Under the pieces are notes generated by a model, which saw only the letters and a list, made by a program, of their open reading frames with translations, did not search any database and was not told where the DNA came from. DNA of 64,000 nt from NCBI RefSeq assembly GCF_900114845.1, contig NZ_FOUK01000002.1:124001-188000 (forward strand). Direction: 5' to 3'. Within the stretch, counting starts at the first letter, position 1, and every line of letters begins with the position of its first letter. This document shows positions 41,235 to 49,349 of the stretch, one piece after another. The DNA is from Pimelobacter simplex (GTDB taxonomy: Bacteria; Actinomycetota; Actinomycetes; Propionibacteriales; Nocardioidaceae). A program made the translations under genes and the position numbers.

Positions 41235-42550
41235 GCGGTGCCTCCGGGGGTGGGGTCGTTGTGGTCGAGGATCTCGGTGGCTCCGCGCTTGCCGGACTCG
41301 ATGGCGCCGTCGATGAAGGCGCGCCAGCGGGTGGCGGTGTGCGAGCCGGTGAAGTGGACGCGGCCCTCGGGACGGGCGAGCGCCTGCTCGTACTTGGCGA
41401 ACTGGCCGGCCCGGAAGGTCGCCCAGGTGCCGTAGGAGAACTCGTCGTGCACCCAGTCGTGGCTGGCGGCGTCGACGACGACGGCGTCGGGCGCGTACTC
41501 GCGCACCGCACGCTGGACGTCGGCGAGGTCGCTCGCGTCGACCCGGTCGTGCTCGGGCGCGAAGCAGACGAGCACGGTGCCCTGCGGCGACTCGTGCATG
41601 GCGCCGACGTAGTCGAACGCCGTGCCCCAGCCGTAGCCGCTGATGTCGTCGGGCACGCCGGTGGCCAGTGCCCAGACCTTCTGGCCCTGGCCGGCGTGGT
41701 TCTCGTGGGAGGCGGCGAGCTTGTCGGCCGGCAGCGCGGGCTCCCAGGTGATGTCCTTGAGGACGCCGATCGGGACGGTGACGAGCACCCGCGCGGCGCG
41801 CGCCACTCCCCCGTCGTAGGTGACCGTGACGCCGTCGTCGTCCTGGACGACGCTCCGCACGGGCGCGGAGAGCCGGAGCTCGCCGGCGAGGTCGGCGCGG
41901 ATCGCGTCGGCGAGCGACCTGGTGCCGTCGGTGAACGTGTAGCCGAGCACCGAGGCCTGGACCATGCCCCACAGCGAGTTGTCCATGGACGCGCACCAGC
42001 GGATGATGTCGAGCGCCGAGCCGATCGACTCGTGGGCGTTGGCGCAGCCGCAGAACCACGAGATGAGCAGCTCGCGGGCGTTGCCGGTCAGGCCGGCGTC
42101 GTCGGCCCACTGCTCGATGGGGACGTCGAGGTCGGCGAGGTCCTGCTCGGACAGCCGCCGGGTGACGTCGAGCCGGTCGCCGGCGGCGAGCAGCTGGCGC
42201 ACGGCGTGCTCCAGCTCGCCGTACTCGGCGGGCGTGCAGGGCAGCAGGGTGTCGAGCACCTTGCCGTGCGCCGACCAGGTCATCCGGTCCGGCAGCACCG
42301 AGTCCTCGATCGGGACGCCGTAGCGCTCGACCTCACCCCAGACGTGGGTCTGCTGGGGGACGATCCAGGTGCCGCCCATCTCGAGCCCGACGCCGCCCAG
42401 CAGGTCGGTGCGGTACCAGGTCGAGCCGCCGATCCGGTCGCGTGCCTCGAGCACGAGGACGCTCCTGCCCGCCTCGCCGAGCTCGCGCGCCGCGGTCAGG
42501 CCGGAGAACCCGGCCCCGATCACGATGGCGTCGTAGTGCGGATGGTCCAT
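41231..42550 (-). CDS. Flavin-containing amine oxidase
   Basis: The 439 residues begin with the FAD loop [12 protein letters not shown] (10-21) and the [20 protein letters not shown] region, and end with a flavin-binding [17 protein letters not shown] block, typical of the monoamine/putrescine oxidase family. It oxidises an amine to an aldehyde with release of ammonia and hydrogen peroxide. Overlap with an agmatinase-type gene suggests putrescine or a related diamine as substrate, which would feed 4-aminobutanal towards GABA. The upstream region has direct and inverted repeats that may bind a regulator. Confidence 0.88.
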   Translation of the reverse strand: MDHPHYDAIVIGAGFSGLTAARELGEAGRSVLVLEARDRIGGSTWYRTDLLGGVGLEMGGTWIVPQQTHVWGEVERYGVPIEDSVLPDRMTWSAHGKVLDTLLPCTPAEYGELEHAVRQLLAAGDRLDVTRRLSEQDLADLDVPIEQWADDAGLTGNARELLISWFCGCANAHESIGSALDIIRWCASMDNSLWGMVQASVLGYTFTDGTRSLADAIRADLAGELRLSAPVRSVVQDDDGVTVTYDGGVARAARVLVTVPIGVLKDITWEPALPADKLAASHENHAGQGQKVWALATGVPDDISGYGWGTAFDYVGAMHESPQGTVLVCFAPEHDRVDASDLADVQRAVREYAPDAVVVDAASHDWVHDEFSYGTWATFRAGQFAKYEQALARPEGRVHFTGSHTATRWRAFIDGAIESGKRGATEILDHNDPTPGGTA

Positions 42551-42626
42551 GGGGGTGGCTCCTCGTCACCGGAGAAACTGATTGCCCGTTCAGGGTGACG
42601 CGGGTCACCGGGCACCGGCAGGGGCC

Positions 42627-42670
42627 GAACCTCCAAAGTCTCCGAAGGCCTTTGGAGGAACCTCTAAAGG
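42627..42670. promoter_or_regulatory. Triple CCTCCAAAG repeat array upstream of the amine oxidase operon
   Basis: GAACCTCCAAAG (42627-42638) and GAACCTCTAAAG (42658-42669) are direct repeats with 11 of 12 bases alike, 31 bases apart (three helical turns). Between them CTTTGGAGG (42650-42658) is the inverted form, making alternative hairpins with either side. The array follows the GlxA-like gene stop at 42693 and precedes the amine oxidase start by about 77 bases. It may be an operator or a terminator of the regulator gene. Confidence 0.5.
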
Positions 42671-42692
42671 CGCGTTCCGCCGGCGGGTCCGG

Positions 42693-43637
42693 TCAGCAGG
42701 CGAACTGGCGCCGGTAGCTCTGCGGGCTCACGCCGCGCACCCGCACGAAGTGGTGGCGCAGCGTCGCCGCGTTGCCGAAGCCGACCTCGCCGGCGATCCA
42801 CTCGACCGGCTGCTCGGTGCGCTCGAGCAGCTCCTCGGCCGCGGCCACCCGCTGCCGGGTGACCCAGTGGTGCGGCGTCGTCCCGGTCTCGTCGCGGAAG
42901 CGCCGGGCGAAGGTGCGCGGCGACATCAGCGCCCGCTTGGCCAGCGCCTCGACACCGTGGTCCTCGCCGAGGTTCTCGAGGATCCAGGTGAGCAGCGGGC
43001 CGAGCGTGTCGGCCTCGCAGTCGGGCACCGCCCGGGAGATGTACTGCGCCTGTCCCCCGTCGCGGTAGGGCGGGACGACGGCCCGCCGGGCGATGATGTT
43101 CGCGATGCTCGCACCGTGCTCCTGGCGCCAGATGTGCAGTGCGGCGTCGAGCCCGGCCGCGCTGCCGGCACCGGTCACCACCTGGCCAGCGTCGACGTAC
43201 AGCACCTCGGGGACGACCTTCGCCGCCGGGAACTCGCGCTGGAGGCGCTCGGTGTACATCCAGTGGGTCGTGCACTCGCGGCCGTCGAGCAGGCCCGCCT
43301 GACCGAGCATGAAGGCGCCGCTGCACACCGACAGGATCCGGGCGCCGCGGTCGTGCGCGGCCCGGATCGCCTCGATCACGGCATCGCTCGGCTCGGCCTG
43401 CTTCATCGCCGGGACGCCGACGAGGTCGGCCGTCGCGACCCGGTCGAGGCCGTGCGCGGCCTGCATCGAGAAGCCCGCCGAGGTGCGCATCGGGCGGTCG
43501 TCCTCGGCGCACACGGCGAAGTCGATCGGGGGCACGCCGTCGGCGGTGCGGTCGATGCCGAACGCCTCGCAGAGGATGCCGAGCTCGAACGGGGCGACGC
43601 CGTCGAAGGCGAGGACGGCGACATTGGTCAGGCTCAC
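42693..43637 (-). CDS. GlxA family transcriptional regulator (DJ-1/PfpI + AraC HTH)
   Basis: The 314 residues have an N-terminal DJ-1/PfpI-like domain with the nucleophile-elbow Cys105 (SVCSGAFMLG) and a C-terminal AraC-type double HTH (RALMSPRTFARRFRDETG and VEWIAGEVGFGN). GlxA-like regulators often control amine, choline or arginine catabolism; the adjacent amine oxidase-ureohydrolase operon is the likely target. The start is GTG at 43637, where the family begins (VSLTNVAVLAFDG). Longer upstream frames are not conserved. Confidence 0.88.
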   Translation of the reverse strand: MSLTNVAVLAFDGVAPFELGILCEAFGIDRTADGVPPIDFAVCAEDDRPMRTSAGFSMQAAHGLDRVATADLVGVPAMKQAEPSDAVIEAIRAAHDRGARILSVCSGAFMLGQAGLLDGRECTTHWMYTERLQREFPAAKVVPEVLYVDAGQVVTGAGSAAGLDAALHIWRQEHGASIANIIARRAVVPPYRDGGQAQYISRAVPDCEADTLGPLLTWILENLGEDHGVEALAKRALMSPRTFARRFRDETGTTPHHWVTRQRVAAAEELLERTEQPVEWIAGEVGFGNAATLRHHFVRVRGVSPQSYRRQFAC

Positions 43638-43658
43638 CGGACCACCATCGCACCGCAC

Positions 43659-43703
43659 TGGCAGGAAATCAACGCAAACCGGCATTGCTGCCACTGGTGG
43701 CAG
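43659..43703. promoter_or_regulatory. TGGCAG repeats between the GlxA-like gene and the small membrane-protein gene
   Basis: CTGCCAC (43688-43694) and GTGGCAG (43697-43703) form an inverted repeat with a two-base centre. A further CACTGGCAGGAAAT copy at 43656-43669 resembles CACTGGTGGCAGAAAT at 43692-43707. They sit in the 81-base divergent promoter region and are candidate autoregulatory sites. Confidence 0.4.
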
Positions 43704-43718
43704 AAATGCGCTGAGAGA

Positions 43719-44018
43719 ATGATTACTGCCATGAACCTGGCCACGAACCTCCTCGCCGTCCTCCTCCTCGTCATGATCGTCCTGGCCCTGGTCATCTGGG
43801 TCCGCCGCGACGACCTCAGCACCGGCCGCGACCTGCACGGCGAGCGCCGTGCGGCCCACCGCGACCGCACCCCCGACACCCGCACGATCGTCGCCCGTCC
43901 CGCTGCCGCGCGGGCCGTCGCCGACGCGCCGGCCCGCGAGGTCCGCCCCGCGACCCCGCGGCGCACCGCTCCCCCCGCGCGCGCCGTCCGCGCCACCTCG
44001 CGGCCGGCGACCAAGTAA
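43719..44018 (+). CDS. Small single-pass membrane protein, uncharacterised
   Basis: The 99-residue product has one hydrophobic helix (about 9-27, LAVLLLVMIVLALVIWV) and a long basic Arg/Ala/Pro/Thr-rich cytosolic tail. No family was recognised. ATG 43719 and ATG 43731 are both possible; the longer form is given. It ends 20 bases before a perfect 13-bp terminator hairpin, which supports a real transcript. The tail's positive charge could bind nucleic acid or acidic phospholipid. Confidence 0.6.
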   Translation: MITAMNLATNLLAVLLLVMIVLALVIWVRRDDLSTGRDLHGERRAAHRDRTPDTRTIVARPAAARAVADAPAREVRPATPRRTAPPARAVRATSRPATK

Positions 44019-44038
44019 CGCCCCCACCGAGAAAAGCC

Positions 44039-44068
44039 GAAGGCCCCGACCATCAGGTCGGGGCCTTC
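44039..44068. terminator. Perfect 13-bp hairpin terminator
   Basis: GAAGGCCCCGACC (44039-44051) and its reverse complement (44056-44068) flank an ATCA loop. It lies between the small membrane-protein gene and the convergent rpsA and probably serves both. Confidence 0.85.
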
Positions 44069-44108
44069 GTGCTTGCCGTCAGCAGACGATCACACGATCG
44101 TCAGGCGA

Positions 44109-45581
44109 TCAGTTGCCGCCGGTCAGCTTCTCGCGGAGCGCCTGCAGCGCCTCGTCGGAGGCCAGCGAGCCGCCGGTCTCCTCGGCCGGAGCGGAGGAGT
44201 ACGAGTTGGCCTCGCCCGCCTCGATCTCGGCCTGCTTGGCGTCGGCCTGCTGCTTGACGTGGGCCTCCCAGCGAGCGTGCGCCTTGGCGTACTGCTCCTC
44301 CCACTTCGCACGCTGCTCGTCGAAGCCCTCGAGCCACTCGCCCGTCTCGGGGTCGAAGCCCTCGGGGTAGATGTAGTTGCCCTGCTCGTCGTACGTGGCC
44401 TCCATGCCGTAGAGCGTCGGGTCGAACTCCTCGACGTCCGCGGCGGCGGTGGTCTCGTTGGCCTGCTTGAGCGAGAGGGAGATCCGGCGACGCTCGAGGT
44501 CGATGTCGATGATCTTGACCATGACGTCGTCGTTGACCTGGACGACCTGCTCCGGGATCTCGACGTGGCGCTCGGCCAGCTCGGAGATGTGGACCAGGCC
44601 CTCGATGCCCTCCTCGACGCGGACGAACGAGCCGAAGGGCACCAGCTTGGTGACCTTTCCGGGCACGATCTGACCGATCTGGTGGGTCCGGGCGAAGTGC
44701 TGCCACGGGTCCTCCTGGGTCGCCTTCAGCGACAGGGAGACACGCTCGCGGTCCATGTCGACGTCGAGGACCTCGACGGTGACCTCGTCGCCCACGGTGA
44801 CGACCTCGGACGGGTGGTCGATGTGCTTCCACGACAGCTCGGAGACGTGGACCAGACCGTCGACGCCGCCGAGGTCGACGAACGCACCGAAGTTGACGAT
44901 CGAGGACACGACGCCCTTGCGGATCTGGCCCTTCTGGAGCTGGGTGAGGAAGCCGTGGCGGACCTCGGACTGGGTCTGCTCGAGCCAGGCACGGCGCGAC
45001 AGGACCACGTTGTTGCGGTTCTTGTCGAGCTCGATGATCTTGGCCTCGAGGGTCTGACCCACGTAGGGCTGCAGGTCGCGGACCCGGCGCATCTCGACGA
45101 GCGAGGCGGGCAGGAAGCCGCGCAGGCCGATGTCGATGATGAGGCCGCCCTTGACGACCTCGATGACGGTGCCCTCGACGACGCCGTCGGCCTCCTTGAT
45201 CTCCTCGATCGTGCCCCAGGCGCGCTCGTACTGCGCGCGCTTCTTGGACAGGATCAGGCGACCCTCCTTGTCCTCCTTCTGGAGGACCAGGGCCTCGACC
45301 TTGTCGCCCACCTGGACGACCTCGGACGGGTCGACGTCGTGCTTGATCGACAGCTCGCGCGAGGGGATGACGCCCTCGGTCTTGTAACCGATGTCGAGGA
45401 GGACCTCGTCCCGGTCGACCTTCACGATGGTGCCGTCGACGATGTCGCCGTCATTGAAGTACTTGATGGTCTGGTCGATGGCGGCCAGGAAGTCCGCCTC
45501 GGAGCCGATGTCGTTGATCGCCACCTGGGGGGCGTTGTCATCGTACTGTCCGGCCAGCGGGGTCGAGAGGGTGCTCGTCAT
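44109..45581 (-). CDS. rpsA: 30S ribosomal protein S1
   Basis: The 490 residues hold four S1 RNA-binding domains (about 36-105, 123-188, 209-277 and 294-363), the usual actinobacterial form, followed by an acidic, Ala/Glu-rich tail with a FDPTLYGME segment. S1 binds mRNA and helps initiation on structured or leaderless-like messages. The ATG at 45581 (MTSTLSTPL) is the family start; an upstream extension is not conserved. No purine-rich ribosome-binding site precedes the ATG. The long 146-base gap to the divergent methyltransferase gene probably holds its promoter. Confidence 0.95.
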   Translation of the reverse strand: MTSTLSTPLAGQYDDNAPQVAINDIGSEADFLAAIDQTIKYFNDGDIVDGTIVKVDRDEVLLDIGYKTEGVIPSRELSIKHDVDPSEVVQVGDKVEALVLQKEDKEGRLILSKKRAQYERAWGTIEEIKEADGVVEGTVIEVVKGGLIIDIGLRGFLPASLVEMRRVRDLQPYVGQTLEAKIIELDKNRNNVVLSRRAWLEQTQSEVRHGFLTQLQKGQIRKGVVSSIVNFGAFVDLGGVDGLVHVSELSWKHIDHPSEVVTVGDEVTVEVLDVDMDRERVSLSLKATQEDPWQHFARTHQIGQIVPGKVTKLVPFGSFVRVEEGIEGLVHISELAERHVEIPEQVVQVNDDVMVKIIDIDLERRRISLSLKQANETTAAADVEEFDPTLYGMEATYDEQGNYIYPEGFDPETGEWLEGFDEQRAKWEEQYAKAHARWEAHVKQQADAKQAEIEAGEANSYSSAPAEETGGSLASDEALQALREKLTGGN

Positions 45582-45727
45582 GTGGAGGATAGGTCCTTGG
45601 GTGGGCAGAAGTAGTCGGAGTGGAGTCCCGTGCCGCACGATCCGATGAGGATCACGAAGGCACAGACACTCCAGGGTACGCGGGAGGCGGTGCCGGAGTC
45701 CAACTCGCGACGGCTACTGTTGCTCCT

Positions 45728-46558
45728 GTGGAGCAGGCCGTCCAGACACACTGGCCCCATCCCCCTGTCACCGCCCACCGGCGGTCGGTCTCCGAGGAGG
45801 AGTCCCGGCTGGCCAACGGCGCCGACTGGGATCGGTACGCCGACGAGTACCAAGCCACCCACGGGGGCTACCTCGGCGACGTCGGCTTCCTGTGGGGACC
45901 CGAGGGGCTGACCGAGGCCGAGGCCCGGATGCTGGGCGAGGTGCGCGACCGCGACGTGCTCGAAGTGGGCTCCGGCGCCGGCCAGTGCTCGCGCTGGGTG
46001 CGCAGCCAGGGCGGCCGGGCCGTCGGGCTCGACCTGTCGCACCGCCAGCTGCAGCACTCGCTGCGCATCGACGACGCGACCGGGCTCGACGTCCCGAGCG
46101 TGCGCGGCACGGCGACCCACCTGCCCTTCGCCGACGACTCCTTCGACGTCGTCTTCTCGTCGTTCGGCGCGCTCCAGTTCGTCGCCGACATCGACCGCGC
46201 AGTCGCCGAGACCGCCCGGGTGCTGCGCCCGGGCGGGCGCTTCGCGTTCTCGATCACCCACCCGACGCGGTGGATGTTCCCCGACGACCCCACCGAGGAC
46301 GGGCTGACCGCCACGCAGTCCTACTGGGACCGCACCCCCTACGTCGAGGTGGACGACGAGACCGGCGCGACGTCGTACGCCGAGCACCACCGGACGCTCG
46401 GCGACTGGGTGGGCCTGCTCGCCGGCGCCGGCTTCCGGCTCACCACCCTCCTCGAGCCGGAGTGGCCCGAGGGCAACGAGCGGCTCTGGGGCGGCTGGTC
46501 GCGGGTGCGCGGCGCGCTGACGCCGGGCACCGCGATCTTCGGCGCCGACCTGTCCTAG
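45728..46558 (+). CDS. Class I SAM-dependent methyltransferase
   Basis: The 276 residues have the SAM motif VLEVGSGAGQCSRW (about 78-91), motif II GLDLSHRQL, HLPFADDSFDVVFSSFGALQ and VLRPGGRFAFS, typical of UbiE/type-11 methyltransferases. The substrate is unknown. I chose GTG 45728 because TACTGT ends seven bases before it and family proteins begin near EEESRLANGADWDRYA; earlier in-frame codons overlap the rpsA promoter. The gene is divergent from rpsA. Confidence 0.85.
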   Translation: MEQAVQTHWPHPPVTAHRRSVSEEESRLANGADWDRYADEYQATHGGYLGDVGFLWGPEGLTEAEARMLGEVRDRDVLEVGSGAGQCSRWVRSQGGRAVGLDLSHRQLQHSLRIDDATGLDVPSVRGTATHLPFADDSFDVVFSSFGALQFVADIDRAVAETARVLRPGGRFAFSITHPTRWMFPDDPTEDGLTATQSYWDRTPYVEVDDETGATSYAEHHRTLGDWVGLLAGAGFRLTTLLEPEWPEGNERLWGGWSRVRGALTPGTAIFGADLS

Positions 46559-46588
46559 GCGTCGCACGCCGTGTCCTAGGCTGCGCAC

Positions 46589-47287
46589 GTGGATGCGGAG
46601 GAGATCGCCAAGTCGGCCGCGCTCGAGCACCGGCACTGGTGGTACGCCGCACGCCGGGCCCTCGTGCGCCGGACCGTCGGGTCCTGGCCGGCCGGGCGCG
46701 CGATCGACGTCGGCTGCGGCATGGGCGGCAACACCGCGGTGCTGCGCGAGCTCGGCTGGCAGGCCGTCGGCGTCGAGTACACCGCGACCGGCGCCGGCAT
46801 CGCGGCCTCCCGCGGGATCCCGGTCCTGCGCGGCGACGGCCGGCAGCTGCCGGTGGCCGACGGCTCGGTCGACCTCGTCATGTCCACCGACGCGTGGGAG
46901 CACATCGACGACGACGTCGCCGTCGCCCGCGAGACCTTCCGGGTGCTGCGCCCGGGCGGGCGCGCGCTCGTCGCCGTCCCGGCCGGGATGGCGCTGTGGA
47001 GCGGGCACGACGTCGCCCTGGGCCACGTCCGGCGCTACGAGCGCCAGCAGCTCGCCGACCTGGTCACCGGGTCCGGCCTGGTGATCGACGACCTGTGGTC
47101 GTGGAACGTGCTGCTGCGCCCGGTCGTCCGGGCCCGGCGGCGCAACAAGGACGTGCCGCAGAGCGAGATGGAGGCGGTGCACCCGGTGCTCAACGCCGGC
47201 CTGCGCGCGGCCGTCGGGATGGAGCGGGTGCTCCCCCTCAAGCGGCTGCCGGGCGTGAGCCTGGTCTGCCTCGCGCACAAGCCGTGA
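46589..47287 (+). CDS. Class I SAM-dependent methyltransferase
   Basis: The 232 residues have SAM motif I AIDVGCGMGGNTA (about 38-50), a GDGRQLPVADGSVDLV segment and FRVLRPGGRALVAVP. The C-terminal part has a basic helix region, like methyltransferases acting on lipids or glycans. GTG 46589 is preceded by TAGGCT at six bases, suggesting its own leaderless promoter. The next gene follows after four bases, so the two are co-transcribed. Confidence 0.85.
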   Translation: MDAEEIAKSAALEHRHWWYAARRALVRRTVGSWPAGRAIDVGCGMGGNTAVLRELGWQAVGVEYTATGAGIAASRGIPVLRGDGRQLPVADGSVDLVMSTDAWEHIDDDVAVARETFRVLRPGGRALVAVPAGMALWSGHDVALGHVRRYERQQLADLVTGSGLVIDDLWSWNVLLRPVVRARRRNKDVPQSEMEAVHPVLNAGLRAAVGMERVLPLKRLPGVSLVCLAHKP

Positions 47288-47291
47288 CGCC

Positions 47292-48317
47292 GTGACCGCG
47301 CCGCCGCCGCACCGCTGGGTGGCCGATCCGCGGATCGGCTGGCGGATCCTGCTCACCGCGACGCTCGCCGACCCGGTCGCCCCGGACGCGCTCGCCGCTC
47401 CCCTGGCCGCGCTCTGCGACACCCAGGGGTGGGCCTACGAGGCGCCGCGGCTCGCCGGGGCCCGGGACCTGCTCGCGGACTCCCCCGTCCCCCTGCTCGT
47501 CGGCGTCGACGGCAACGACGTCGTGCTCTCGGCGCACCACAGCGCGGTCGACGGGCTGGGCCTGCTCACCGTGCTCGACCGGCTCGGCCTCGGGCCGGCG
47601 ACGTCGTCGGCCCGCGGCACCGGACCGCGGACGACGACCGGCGGGCTCGCGCGCACGGTCGCCCGCCGCCTCGCCGAGGTCGCCCTGCGGCCGCCGTCGG
47701 GCGTCGTCCCCCCGGACCGGCCCGTGGCGGACCACGGTGACGTGCTCGTCAGCGCCACCCTGCCGGGCAGCCACCGCACCGCGGAGCTCGTGCACGCGGC
47801 GGCGCGCGCCGTCGTCCGGCACCAGGAGGAGCGGGGGCGCCCGGCGCGCCATGTCGCGATCGCGATCGGCGCGACCCGTGATCCCCGCCCGGACGCTCCC
47901 CCGGACCACGACGAGGGCCGGATCGAGGACCGCAGCGTGCTGCTGCGGCTGCGCGACGTCGAGCGCCTCGACCTCGACGCGATCCGCGCCGCGATCCGCA
48001 CGGCTCCGCTGCAGACCCCGCCGGCGCCCGCCGAGCGGCGGCCGTGGAGCCCCGCGCTCGACCGCGCGACCACGGCCGGGCTGCGCCTGCTGGGCCCCCG
48101 GCTCGGGTCCACCCTCCTCGTCTCGCACCTCGGCGAGGTCACCGCGCCCGCGGTGGAGCGGCTCGCCTTCCACCCGGTGACCGCGGGCGGCACCGGGCTC
48201 TCGCTCGGCGCGGCCGGTCTCGGCGGGCGCACCGTGCTCACCCTGCGCGGCCGCGCCGCCACCTGGAACGACGACGGCCTCGAGCAGCTGCTCGAGGCCG
48301 TCATCTCCCTCCTCTAG
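47292..48317 (+). CDS. Short condensation/acyltransferase-like protein with HHxxxDG motif
   Basis: The 341 residues include HHSAVDG (82-88), the active-site motif of the condensation-domain/WS-DGAT/PapA acyltransferase superfamily, followed by a second-lobe-like region (STLLVSHLGEV and LSLGAAGLGGRTVLTL). It is about 100 residues shorter than typical members, and the first lobe looks trimmed. It may transfer an acyl group to an alcohol or amine; the substrate is unknown. It is co-transcribed with the methyltransferase upstream (four-base gap) and converges on the DUF3068 gene. Confidence 0.7.
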   Translation: MTAPPPHRWVADPRIGWRILLTATLADPVAPDALAAPLAALCDTQGWAYEAPRLAGARDLLADSPVPLLVGVDGNDVVLSAHHSAVDGLGLLTVLDRLGLGPATSSARGTGPRTTTGGLARTVARRLAEVALRPPSGVVPPDRPVADHGDVLVSATLPGSHRTAELVHAAARAVVRHQEERGRPARHVAIAIGATRDPRPDAPPDHDEGRIEDRSVLLRLRDVERLDLDAIRAAIRTAPLQTPPAPAERRPWSPALDRATTAGLRLLGPRLGSTLLVSHLGEVTAPAVERLAFHPVTAGGTGLSLGAAGLGGRTVLTLRGRAATWNDDGLEQLLEAVISLL

Positions 48318-48342
48318 AGAGGAGTCGGTGGGGCGGGGTCGG

Positions 48343-49335
48343 TCAGACCCCCGCCATCGCCCGGTCGCGGTGCGCCGCGCCGTTGTCGCCGCCCTTGCCG
48401 GAGCGACCGAGCAGCACGCCGCCCGCGGTGAGCGCGAGACCGAGCACCAGCAGCAGGAGCGGGAAGAGCAGCTTCATGCCACCCAGCATCGTGGCGTTGC
48501 CCTTGGCGTCGCTGACGAGCTTGTCGACCTGGTCCTGCGTGTACTGGACGGTGCCGGTGAACGCGGGCACCGCGGTGCCGTCGTACCGGAGCTCCTGGAC
48601 GCGGTCCTCGACCCGGTTGACCGGCGAGCCGGTGGTCGGCTCGACGTAGAAGGTGCGGGTCATCTGGTACCACATCTCGGCCGTGACGTTGCCGGTCGCG
48701 GCGGGGTCGAAGACCGAGGCGGGCACGTCGCGGGTCTCGACCATCGTGTCGGGGATGGTCTGCACGAACTTGTAGACCTTGAGCCCGTCGATCTTCTCCT
48801 CGCCCTCGAACGTGGCCGGCACGGCCTTGCCGAGGGTGTCGTCCCAGACCGGGTAGTCCTTCTTCTCGGTCGCGAACGGGAACTTGTAGACCAGGCCCTC
48901 ACGGGTGACGTCGACGCGCTCGGTCTTCTGGAAGTCGCTCGCCAGGGCGACCTCCTCCCACGAGCCGCACTTGGCGCAGTCGACGGCCGCGCCGGTCTTG
49001 CCGTCGAACGGCGTGCGCTCCTGCGACTGCTGGAAGTTGGCGCCGCCGACGCGCTTGACCGTCGTCGAGTTGACCCAGACCACCGTGTCGCCGGAGGCCT
49101 TGACGCCGCTGTCGGCGATCGTGAACGACGTGATGTCGAGGTCCGAGGTCTCGGTCTTGAGCACCTCGGGGTCGGAGTTGAAGATCTGGGCGCCCTTGGC
49201 CTCGAGCTTCGTGGTGCCCTTGTAGTCGGGCGGCACGTTGGCGAGCACGGGGTAGGCGTAGAAGCGGACCAGGGCGGCCGCGACGATCAGGAAGACACCG
49301 AGTCCGACGGACACGGGGGCGAGCTTGCTGCGCAT
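48343..49335 (-). CDS. DUF3068 family membrane protein
   Basis: The 330 residues have an N-terminal membrane helix (about 8-30), a large extracytoplasmic beta-rich domain with two cysteines (CAKCG, about 119-123), and a C-terminal helix (about 288-308) followed by a basic tail. This two-helix layout is that of DUF3068, named in some databases for PorA-like porins though the function is unproven. It is the last gene of the envelope glycosyltransferase operon, 14 bases after the GT4 gene. Confidence 0.85.
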   Translation of the reverse strand: MRSKLAPVSVGLGVFLIVAAALVRFYAYPVLANVPPDYKGTTKLEAKGAQIFNSDPEVLKTETSDLDITSFTIADSGVKASGDTVVWVNSTTVKRVGGANFQQSQERTPFDGKTGAAVDCAKCGSWEEVALASDFQKTERVDVTREGLVYKFPFATEKKDYPVWDDTLGKAVPATFEGEEKIDGLKVYKFVQTIPDTMVETRDVPASVFDPAATGNVTAEMWYQMTRTFYVEPTTGSPVNRVEDRVQELRYDGTAVPAFTGTVQYTQDQVDKLVSDAKGNATMLGGMKLLFPLLLLVLGLALTAGGVLLGRSGKGGDNGAAHRDRAMAGV

Positions 49336-49349
49336 GGCGGAGATACCTC

